A stretch of 32,270 bases of DNA from assembly GCA_005808865.1 (NCBI GenBank), contig SYKU01000088.1, positions 1-32,270 of the forward strand. Reading direction: 5' to 3'. This DNA is from Acidobacteriota bacterium. Its GTDB lineage: Bacteria > Acidobacteriota > Terriglobia > Bryobacterales > Bryobacteraceae. The notes beneath the pieces are model-generated. The model had not been told where the DNA came from. It made no database searches and was given only the letters and a program-made list of their open reading frames with translations. Positions 15,534 through 22,537 of this stretch are shown here, in pieces (position 1 is the stretch's first letter; each line of letters starts with the position of its first letter). Both the position numbers and the translations under genes were made by a program.

Positions 15534-16797
15534 AGGCGGATTGAGGTAAGGGAAGCAATACGTTGATAGTGACACCCTGGCTGACACGAGACCGGACACT
15601 GATGCTAGCGCCGGCCGCGCGCGCGCGCGCGCGCATTCCTACGAGGCCGCTGCCGCGGCGGGCGGTGTCGGGATTCATGCCCTGGCCGTTGTCGCTGATC
15701 GTCAGGCTTAGGCCCACGGACGTTTCCCTGAGTTCGATCTCCACGCTGTTGGCCTTGGCGTGCCGGGAGACGTTGGTCAGCGCCTCCTGTGCGATCCGGA
15801 ATAGCTGCGTCTCGACGGACGGCTGCAGACGTCCGCTGAAAGTCGATGAGTAGTGAACCTGGTTGCTGTTGCGCTCGGCGAAGCTCTCGGCCAGCCAGCG
15901 CAGGCTGGCGTCCAAGCCGAAATCGTCCAGGATGCTGGGGCGCAGCAGTTGGGAAACCTCGCGGACGTTGCCCACGGCATCCTTCACCAGCCCGAGGCAG
16001 TCTTCGATCCGCCCCTGGTGGAAGGACTTGGCATTCTGCATTGAAACCAGGTTGGCCTCGATCGCGCTCAGGGTCTGGCCGAAGTGATCGTGCATTTCCC
16101 GCGAGAGCCGGCTGGCCATATCTTCGTGTTCGGACATGGTGCGCGAAGAAAGCCCGGCAAGTTCCTCGGCCTGCCAGCGAAGCTGCCGGACCATGCGGTG
16201 GACGTAATACACCGTGAGCAGGGCTCCCCCCAAGGCGACCAGCACCGCGACTCTGAGAAGGAGTAGCGAGAACTGTATGCGCGACGAAAACAACAGACGC
16301 TCTTCGTTCAGCGCGCCGCTCGAACTGAAATTCGAGCCAGTCAAATCCGCCAGCGCGGCCAGAAGAGTCTGGTGGCGTTGAAAGAATTCTGTCGAGGGCG
16401 ATTTACGCAGGCGGACGGTTTCGCGGCCCTCCGCGATGAATGCGTCGGCGGCGCGCCGCACGCTATTCCAGAGCGCCGCGTCCCGCGAAGCTCTACCCAC
16501 ATCCGTAGTTCGGTGGATGGAGTTTTCCAACGCGTTGAGCCGGTTCAGCAGCGGGTCGCCGTCGAGGTACTCCTGTCCCGCCGCCAGCGAATAGAAAACG
16601 CTGCTGAGGTTGCCCTCTTCGCTCTGAATTTCGTCGATCAGCCGAACTGTCGCCTGCTGCTGCGTGGCGTAGTTGGCCGCAATCGATTCCATCGACCGCA
16701 TGGACTCCACCGCGATCACGCCCGAGACCAGAAGAAGCACCAGCAGGAGGGCGAAACCGGCGATCAGGACTGGAAGGACATACCGCTCCGTGAGCAT
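15499..16797 (-). CDS. Membrane histidine kinase, HisKA_3 (NarX/DegS-like) family
   Basis: 432 aa. A transmembrane helix at about residues 9-33 (VLIAGFALLLVLLLVSGVIA) and another near 180-200 (LLLLRVAVLVALGGALLTVYYV) enclose a helical periplasmic sensor of about 140 residues resembling CHASE3/four-helix sensors. The phospho-acceptor histidine is in SRLSREMHDHFGQTLSAIE (about residue 235). The ATPase domain has an N box (FRIAQEALTNVSRHA, about 335) and G boxes (ISDNGQGMNPD, RGSGLVGMRARARAAGAS). A 19-base alternating CG run encodes the arginine-alanine stretch next to the last G box. The stop overlaps the response regulator start. Upstream are stacked hairpins that may control its expression. 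The signal sensed is unknown. Confidence 0.92.
   Translation of the reverse strand: MLTERYVLPVLIAGFALLLVLLLVSGVIAVESMRSMESIAANYATQQQATVRLIDEIQSEEGNLSSVFYSLAAGQEYLDGDPLLNRLNALENSIHRTTDVGRASRDAALWNSVRRAADAFIAEGRETVRLRKSPSTEFFQRHQTLLAALADLTGSNFSSSGALNEERLLFSSRIQFSLLLLRVAVLVALGGALLTVYYVHRMVRQLRWQAEELAGLSSRTMSEHEDMASRLSREMHDHFGQTLSAIEANLVSMQNAKSFHQGRIEDCLGLVKDAVGNVREVSQLLRPSILDDFGLDASLRWLAESFAERNSNQVHYSSTFSGRLQPSVETQLFRIAQEALTNVSRHAKANSVEIELRETSVGLSLTISDNGQGMNPDTARRGSGLVGMRARARAAGASISVRSRVSQGVTINVLLPLPQSAYESQDTNSASR
15616..15634. repeat. Alternating CG tract inside the kinase gene
   Basis: A run of strictly alternating C and G about 19 bases long, coding for Arg-Ala repeats in the ATP-lid region of the kinase. 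Such tracts favour left-handed DNA and slippage by 2-base units, which would shift the frame and truncate the kinase. Confidence 0.7.
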
Positions 16798-16820
16798 GAG
16801 TACCTATCATAAGAGTCTTG

Positions 16821-16849
16821 CACAGGCCGCGCCGGACCGGCGGCCTGTG
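16821..16849. promoter_or_regulatory. Strong hairpin just upstream of the kinase gene
   Basis: CACAGGCCGC and its near-complement GGCCTGTG form a stem of up to 13 pairs with a 2-base bulge around the centre CCGGACCGG. It lies 24 bases before the kinase start on the minus strand. It is not followed by a T run, so an RNA leader structure or operator is more likely than a simple terminator. Confidence 0.5.
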
Positions 16850-16875
16850 GTAGTGCGCTAATTTGACGCACTACC
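16849..16875. promoter_or_regulatory. Second hairpin abutting the first
   Basis: A perfect 9-base inverted repeat, GGTAGTGCG and CGCACTACC, with a 9-base loop. It shares its edge with the previous hairpin. Flanking copies of CGGCCTGT (16841 and 16875) allow alternative pairing with CACAGGCC at 16821 and 16959. Confidence 0.5.
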
Positions 16876-16931
16876 CGGCCTGTAGAACCGGGCGGCAGAT
16901 AGCGGCAAAGAACTGCTGGATCGCCGGAAAG

Positions 16932-16949
16932 CGCCACCAAAAGGTGGCG
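16932..16949 (-). terminator. Possible terminator after the USP-SulP set
   Basis: CGCCACC-AAAA-GGTGGCG is a perfect 7-base GC-rich stem with a tetraloop, about 70 bases after the USP stop on the minus strand. The following bases on that strand (CTTTCC) form only a weak T run, so termination strength is doubtful. Confidence 0.35.
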
Positions 16950-17017
16950 GAAGGGCGGCACAGGCCTATTGGACAATAACGCTTAAGCGAGGGGTAGGGA
17001 ACGCGAGGGATGTTGGG

Positions 17018-17923
17018 TCATCCGAAGCGCGGCGGGTCGTGAGGCCTGAAGTCTCGGTCCAGGAGAGCTCGAAGCAGCCCAATGCGTTCTCCGCGCCGTT
17101 TCGCGATCAGCACCGGCATCTTGGCGTGGATCAGCATATGGTCCGATTCGCTGCCCAGCAGGATGCTGGCGGAACGGCTCTTTCCGCGGCTGCCCATCAC
17201 AACCAGATCTGCCATGGAGTCTTCCGCGATCCGTTCCACGGCATGCACCACGTTCGGCCCCTCCACAAAGACCGGGCGCACCGCGATGCCGGAGGTATCC
17301 AGCGGAGCGACGAAGCGCTCGAAGGCTTCCTCCTCGCCCGCGCGCAGCGAAGTTTCGTATTCGGCGGAAACAGCTATCGCCTCGTCGAAGTAGACGTGCA
17401 GCCCGACGCACTCCGCCTTCACGCTCGCGGCAATCCGCGCAGCAATACTGAGCGCGTAGGCCGATGTCTCGGAATAATCGACTCCTGCGACCACGCGCCG
17501 GATCTCGTTCGTCGTGCCCTCGGGGTGCATCCACACCGAGCAGGGAGCCTTCATCGCCAGGCGCCGGGCTAGCGAACGCCGCGCGCCATGCCCCGCAGCG
17601 TGGCCCAGCAGCACCACGTCGGCGGCATTTTCGGCTATCGTCTCCAACAGCCGGTCGATCACGTCGCCGGTTAGCACGCTGCACACCGCGTTCGGCATCC
17701 CGAAGTGCTCCGCAACGGACGCTTCCAGCTGCCGCTGCGCCTGTTCGTAGGTCGTTAGTTCCTGGGTGCCGGGATTTTGGTTCCAGTTGAGTACGCGCAC
17801 GAAACGGCACTCGACCCCAGGGGAGATCCGCGGCAGAACGCGCGCATAACGCAGAAGGCCGGCGTCGCGGGTGGCGCCCCCACCAACCGCGATCACGGCC
17901 CGCTCGAACAGGCGGGTCGACAT
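17018..17923 (-). CDS. Tandem-domain universal stress protein (second locus)
   Basis: 301 aa from the ATG at 17923; the track start one codon earlier is a TTG. Two UspA-like domains are seen. The first (1-145) has no ATP motif. The second begins RRVVAGVDYSETSAYAL and ends VVMGSRGKSRSASILLGS, a full G-2X-G-9X-G-S nucleotide-binding signature, so this protein probably binds ATP through its second half. Its start overlaps the SulP stop (TGATG), showing tight coupling to a transporter gene whose own frame is broken. A protein with the same two-domain layout occupies the same place in the first anhydrase operon, but the two are not close in sequence. Confidence 0.9.
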   Translation of the reverse strand: MSTRLFERAVIAVGGGATRDAGLLRYARVLPRISPGVECRFVRVLNWNQNPGTQELTTYEQAQRQLEASVAEHFGMPNAVCSVLTGDVIDRLLETIAENAADVVLLGHAAGHGARRSLARRLAMKAPCSVWMHPEGTTNEIRRVVAGVDYSETSAYALSIAARIAASVKAECVGLHVYFDEAIAVSAEYETSLRAGEEEAFERFVAPLDTSGIAVRPVFVEGPNVVHAVERIAEDSMADLVVMGSRGKSRSASILLGSESDHMLIHAKMPVLIAKRRGERIGLLRALLDRDFRPHDPPRFG

Positions 17924-19304
17924 CAAGCTTGCACCGCCGCCGGCTCCTGGACTTCCACCGGCTTATCGAAGAAGCGGTACAGCACTGCCCACAGAACGAT
18001 CGCCGTGACGACGCCGATCAGGAAGTCCGTCAGCACCACCACCACTGCGGTATAGAGCATCAGCGAAATGTGGAAAGCGTTGTGGGCCAGCACCTGTTTG
18101 ACTTCGGACGGCTTTACCATCGCCGATGAAACGTAAAGCAGAATGCCGCCGATGCACGCCATCGGGACCATTTCCAGATAGCTCGCCAGGAAGAGCGCGA
18201 GCAGCAGTTTCAGGATGCACTTGAAGATACCGGCGAGCGGCGAAATGGCGCCCAGTTTGATATTCGTCGCGGTGCGGGCCAGCGCTCCCGTGTGCGGGAA
18301 GCCGTTCATCAGCGGGATGATGACCTGCACCAGGCCCTGTCCCCAGAGTTCCTTGTTCGGGTTGTACGGAATGCCGCGGTTATCTGCCAAACGGTCCGCC
18401 ATGCGCGAGCACAACAGGCTCTCAATGGCGGCCACGATCACGATCGCCACCACGTAATAGACCAGATCTGCCAGCGCTTCTGCCCTCACCGGTAACGGAG
18501 CGGGAGGCGTGAAAACGAAGAAGTCGGTGGGGATGCTGCCGTACTTGTCCTTGATCAGCGAGAAGCCCTTGTCGGCCCACACCGTGCTCGAGACCAGCGA
18601 AGCCGCCCCCAGCGCGATCAGCGGAGCCGGGATGAATACCGACATCCTGAGAATGTACTTGACCATCAGGAAGGTGGCCAGACCGATGATGATCGCATAC
18701 GGGTTCACCTCCCCGAGATTCTCGTAGATTACCGAGGCCTTCTCGATGAAGTGGCTCGGCATCCGCGCCTTCAGGCCCAGAACTTCACCAACTTGCGAGA
18801 GCGCGATCGTGAACGAGATGCCGATAGTGAAGCCCACTACAATAGAGTGCGGCACCTTGGCCACAATTTTCCCGAGCCGCGCAAGTCCGAAGAACACCAG
18901 AATCAGGCCGGAGATTAATGAGGCCAGCACCAGCATGCTGTGGTTGTACTTCGCCATCTCAGCCCCGCGATCACCGGAATGAACGCCGCCGTGGGGCCGT
19001 AGACCTGGTACTTCGAGCCTCCCCACAAGGCACCCACCATGCCCGCCACGGCCCCGCCCGCGATGCCCTGTTCGGGCCGCAGACCGCTGGCCATCGCGAA
19101 TCCCATCGCCAGCGGAATCGCCACCATGGCGACGATCAGGCCGGCCATGAAATCGCGTAGGATGTTGAGCCCGAGGCTGCCTTTAAACAGGTCTTCGTAG
19201 CGTCCGTCGTAAGGGTTGATGTAATACTTCAGCCGGCCAAGCAGGGGCCGCTCATCTGGCCGGGCCGCGGTACCGGAAGCCCGGGCTGTTTGGATCTCAA
19301 GCAT
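17923..19304 (-). pseudogene. SulP-family anion transporter with a one-base frameshift
   Basis: The gene is split between two track ORFs: 18915-19304 (N-terminus, LRDFMAGLIVAMVAIPLAMG) and 17923-19026 (the rest). The frames join cleanly if one G is added to the GGGG run at 18963-18966, giving ...FIPVIAG then AEMAKYNHSMLVL and a protein of 460 aa. The repaired product has the SulP membrane domain and ends after the last helices (RFFDKPVEVQEPAAVQA) without a STAS domain, unlike the paralogue at 11.6 kb. The break could be real decay, slippage in the G run or a sequencing error. It is coupled to the anhydrase remnant upstream and to the USP gene downstream. Confidence 0.82.
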
Positions 19305-19485
19305 TCGCGAACTCCCCGGAACCGCCGGCTACCAGGGGCAACAGGTCGAGCGAAATCCGGGAATCCGAGCACGCGACGACCAGCGTCTCCGGACTCTGCG
19401 AGGCTGCCAGGGTCTGAGAGAGCTCCCGGTTCTTCGGAAATACGACGTCCTGAAAATGTCGAAGACCTTGGATAATCTTATCCAC
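19297..19485 (-). pseudogene. Shortened beta-carbonic anhydrase, 62 codons
   Basis: Starts at GTG (19485) behind a strong ribosome site (AAGGAGGA). The first 44 residues align with the intact anhydrase: FQDVVFPKNRELSQTLAASQ then SPETLVVACSDSRI, including the first zinc cysteine. The chain then jumps to LDLLPLVAGGSGEFANA and stops, so the second zinc pair (HxxC) is absent and the enzyme cannot be active. The open frame up to the stop suggests one internal deletion of about 150 codons. Its stop overlaps the SulP start by 8 bases (ATGCTTGA), so it may survive as a translational leader for the transporter. Confidence 0.85.
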
Positions 19486-19603
19486 TTGCTGTCCTCCTTG
19501 CTCCTTGAGGAAACGTATGCGTGACGTTGAGACGCCCGACCCCACGCAAAGGTGACAGGAAAATGAAGAACCTACAGAACAAGGCTACAAATCCGGCCGG
19601 AGT

Positions 19604-19943
19604 TTAGTTAGTCTCCTGCATCGCGCTGACTTTTCCGGGGCGATCTTTATCGTATGCGATGAGTTTTGGCCAGCAGCGAATCGGGTGTGGCGGGACGATC
19701 CAATCGCCGCAGACAGCGGTGTCCACGCGAATGCCGATTCCACCCGGCAGTTGCAGACCGGTAATGCGGCCGGGAGAAGGCATGAAGAGGTGACCCCTCA
19801 TCCGTACCGGAGTCTCGATCAGAGCATCTATATGCGCGCCTTGCGCGATCAGGATTTGACCCTTCGCCAAATCCACGCCAGTCAACAGTTCGGTGACCGG
19901 GTGTTCGGCCTGATGCGGGCATTCACCTTGATGAAATAGAAGT
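19604..19943 (-). pseudogene. Fragment of a biotin carboxylase gene (accC-like)
   Basis: On the minus strand the first bases read FYFIKVNAR in one frame. A frameshift then gives AEHPVTELLTGVDLAKGQIL, and later come FMPSPGRITGLQLPGG and GIRVDTAVCGDWIVPP. These match consecutive biotin carboxylase motifs (YFIEvNaRiQVEHPVTE, GVDLVKxQI, GRIT..PGGpGVRvDs, vPPhYDS). About 40 residues between RGH and FMPSP are missing, and there is no ATP-grasp N-terminus. It is thus a decayed fragment of the middle to C-terminal region. Homology stops abruptly at about 19943, where propeller-gene homology starts. No other fatty-acid or carboxylase gene is in the window. Confidence 0.8.
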
Positions 19944-20283
19944 CGGATGTCACCGCTATCGGTATCGAGCGCGGACACCATGATTGCCCGCGATGTACGC
20001 CACGTTTCCGTTACGTCCGGTCCCCTGGTCCCTTCAATGACTCTGCGGTTTGTGGAGGCGCCAGTTGCCACGACGGGAGCCGTCAGCGTAGCGGGCTGGA
20101 AGGCTCTGCAGTCGATCCTTGTCCGCCACTTCAGTTCCAGTTTCGAGACGTTCGCCGTACTCAGGGTTCTCTCGTTCGAAGCCCGTCAGTGCGCTCGGGA
20201 TCATGGCCGAAACGTGGCCAGTCGCCGGCGCTCACGGCAGCCGGAGCAAGAGGCACAGGAACAACCTTCGTTAACTGGGACAT
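19944..20283 (-). pseudogene. Degraded 5' end of a second propeller gene copy
   Basis: This aligns with 9083-9402, the first 107 or so codons of the intact propeller gene, with long shared runs such as CTCAGGGTTCTCTCGTTCGA. The start and first residues are retained (MSQLTK, then AAVSAGDWP.FGHDP), but small deletions shift the frame and a stop arises at about codon 41. It lies 70 bases downstream of the intact comM, showing the original comM-propeller order. The 3' part of the gene is replaced by the biotin carboxylase fragment. Confidence 0.87.
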
Positions 20284-20352
20284 TGTACAAGAAAACCTCA
20301 GTCGACCCCGGCGGGAACCCGGTCCTTGTCGATCCGCATGTGTGAGCAGCGC

Positions 20353-21876
20353 TCAACTCCAATAATTCCGGTCGAGACTCCTGTACTGCACTGCTTCCGC
20401 AATATGCTTCGCGGCGATGTTCCCTGCCCCTTCCAGATCCGCCGCCGTGCGCGCGACCTTCAGAATACGGTCGTGCGCGCGCGCCGATAAACCCATCCGG
20501 CGGACCGCCATTTCGAGAGTCCGTTCGCCTGTGTCGTCGAGGCCGCACAGCTTCCGGATGAGCGCCGAAGGCATCCGCGCATTGTAGAATCCGCGCCGCT
20601 GCTGCACCTCCCGCGCTCGCTCCACGCGTCCGCGAATGTCCGCCGAGGACTCGCACGCCCCGTTTCCGCGGAGTTCCTTGTACGCCACCGCCGGCACTTC
20701 CATGTGAATGTCGATGCGATCGAGCAGCGGTCCGCTGATCTTCCCCAGATACCGCTGAATGATCCCCGGCGTGCAGCGGCATTCGCGGGTCGTATCGCCA
20801 TAGAAACCGCACGGACACGGATTCATCGCCGCAGCGAGCATGAAATTCGCCGGGAACGAAAGCGTCATCGCGGATCGCGCGATGGTCACCGACAGCTCCT
20901 CTAGCGGTTGGCGCATCAACTCCAGGACATTGCGCGGAAACTCGGGCAGTTCATCGAGAAATAGCAATCCGTGGTGCGCCATGCTCACTTCGCCCGGACG
21001 CGGCGTCCCAAGTCCGCCGCCGATCAGGCCTGCGTCCGAGATCGTGTGATGCGGCGAACGGAACGGCCTCTCGCGCAGCAGTCCCGCGCCGCCCGGCAGG
21101 ATGCCTGCGATGCTGTGAATTTTCGTCGTCTCGATCGCTTCGGCGAAAGTCAGCGAGGGCAGAATCCCGGCGAGGCGCTTCGCAAGCATCGTCTTGCCCG
21201 ATCCCGGCGGCCCTATCATCAGAATGTTGTGCCCGCCCGCTGCCGCGACTTCGAGCGCCCGCTTCGCGCTCCCCTGTCCGCGCACGTCGCGGAAATCCGG
21301 CGCGGTGGATTCCCCGGCCTGTAATTCGGGCGCGGCGCGCTTGATTGGCTCGAAGGCCCCGGGCTTCGCCAGCAACTCGACGACTTCGGAGAGATGCCGC
21401 ACGCCGAAGACGCGCACGCCATCGACCACCGCCGCTTCCGCCGCGTTCTCCATCGGCAGCACGAGATTCGGAATGCCCTGAGCAAGCGCGCAGACCGCCA
21501 CGGAAAGCGCGCCGCGCACGCTGCGAATCGCGCCGTCGAGAGACAACTCGCCGATCAGCAGATGCTGGTCGAGCCGCGCAATGGAACCCATCGCGCCGAG
21601 GATTCCCATCGCCATCGGCAGGTCGAAGCCCGCCCCTTCTTTCCGGACGTTCGCCGGAGCCAGATTGATGGTAACTCCCTTGTTGGTGGGGAAACCGAAG
21701 CCGGAATTGAGCAGCGCCGATTTGATACGCTCGCGGCTCTCTCGAACGGCGGTGTCCGGCATTCCAACTGTTACAAAGTCGCGCGCCGAGCCTGACGGGT
21801 ACATGTCGACTTCGACATCGATCAAATGAGCATCGATGCCGTAAACGGCGGCGCTGCGTGTCTTGAACAGCGCCAT
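20353..21876 (-). CDS. comM: YifB/ComM family Mg-chelatase-like AAA+ ATPase
   Basis: 507 aa, full length for the family. The N-terminal ChlI-like domain (about 1-170) contains [13 protein letters not shown] and [18 protein letters not shown]. The AAA+ core has Walker [10 protein letters not shown] at about 221-229 and Walker [11 protein letters not shown] at about 303. A cysteine cluster CPCGFYGD...CRC follows near 352-371, and the C-terminal helical lid ends [15 protein letters not shown]. ComM is a hexameric helicase that promotes branch migration when foreign DNA is integrated during natural transformation; that role is known for proteobacterial ComM and inferred here. A candidate -10 box lies 32 bases upstream. 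Two decayed pieces of another copy lie at 9470-9756 and 14531-14890. Confidence 0.93.
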   Translation of the reverse strand: MALFKTRSAAVYGIDAHLIDVEVDMYPSGSARDFVTVGMPDTAVRESRERIKSALLNSGFGFPTNKGVTINLAPANVRKEGAGFDLPMAMGILGAMGSIARLDQHLLIGELSLDGAIRSVRGALSVAVCALAQGIPNLVLPMENAAEAAVVDGVRVFGVRHLSEVVELLAKPGAFEPIKRAAPELQAGESTAPDFRDVRGQGSAKRALEVAAAGGHNILMIGPPGSGKTMLAKRLAGILPSLTFAEAIETTKIHSIAGILPGGAGLLRERPFRSPHHTISDAGLIGGGLGTPRPGEVSMAHHGLLFLDELPEFPRNVLELMRQPLEELSVTIARSAMTLSFPANFMLAAAMNPCPCGFYGDTTRECRCTPGIIQRYLGKISGPLLDRIDIHMEVPAVAYKELRGNGACESSADIRGRVERAREVQQRRGFYNARMPSALIRKLCGLDDTGERTLEMAVRRMGLSARAHDRILKVARTAADLEGAGNIAAKHIAEAVQYRSLDRNYWS

Positions 21877-21907
21877 GAGGCGGGCCTCTCTTTGATGGTA
21901 CGCATCC

Positions 21908-21913
21908 AGTATA
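21908..21913 (-). promoter_or_regulatory. Candidate -10 box (TATACT) for comM
   Basis: Minus-strand GGTATATACTGG, 32 bases before the comM ATG. No clear -35 hexamer. Confidence 0.35.
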
Positions 21914-22466
21914 TACCGGCGGCTGCCCGGAAAGTCGCGGCGCTGCGCGCTTTCCGAATTTGCACAGGCCTGAGGCCACCGCGGCGCGCATCAGGTTCTT
22001 GGTTTTCTGACTCTGATCCCTATGGCCTCCCGGCGCCAAGGGCGGACCATCCGACAGGCTGAACGAAACGCAAGTTCGGCGCAACGCCGCATGGGCTTGC
22101 GCGCTTAGCGTCGGACACGCGTCCGGCACGTCTGCTTTTTACAGCGACATCGACCGACGGTATGGACGCGGACTCAGGCGGGCGCCCGAGGACGTTGCGC
22201 CTTGATCATTTACCGCGGTAGTCATTTTCGACGGACAGACAAGAATTGCGAAACCGGAACAACGCTGGCCGGCCCGATTGAGAGCAAGGCTCCGAGTGCC
22301 GCGTTCGCGATTTGGACGAGCGTTGCGGCTGATCCGGGCGCCTTCCTTATTGGCCGGCGTCCCACTACGCGCTGGGCTCAATGCCACAAAAAAGGAAAAC
22401 TCGCGGACCGGCGCAGTCGCACCAACCGAAGCGGTCCTCCTTGCGCAAACCAACACCCGCTGAGTG
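21914..22466. other. Divergent intergenic region between comM and the receptor gene
   Basis: About 550 bases with no recognisable gene. Part of it is open in the receptor frame (from 22202) but codes for a low-complexity, arginine-rich stretch without a signal peptide, so it is not counted as coding. A 7-base stem with one G-U pair, GTCGGAC-ACGC-GTCCGGC, near 22110 is followed after 8 bases by TTTTT on the plus strand; no gene ends there. Confidence 0.45.
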
Positions 22467-22472
22467 TATACT
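22467..22472 (+). promoter_or_regulatory. Candidate -10 box (TATACT) for the receptor gene
   Basis: GTGTATACT, 66 bases before the receptor ATG. TTGCGC lies 20 bases upstream, too far for a standard -35. Confidence 0.35.
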
Positions 22473-22537
22473 ACGGTCACAGAGTTCGCGTTCCAACTTG
22501 GAATTCCCCAGGTAAAGTTCGTAACCAGGAGGTTCAG

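Noticed and set aside
16983-17810. 275-codon minus-strand ORF
   Set aside because: It is a frame shadow of the universal stress protein at 17018-17923; composition is arginine/glycine-rich as expected for an out-of-frame read.
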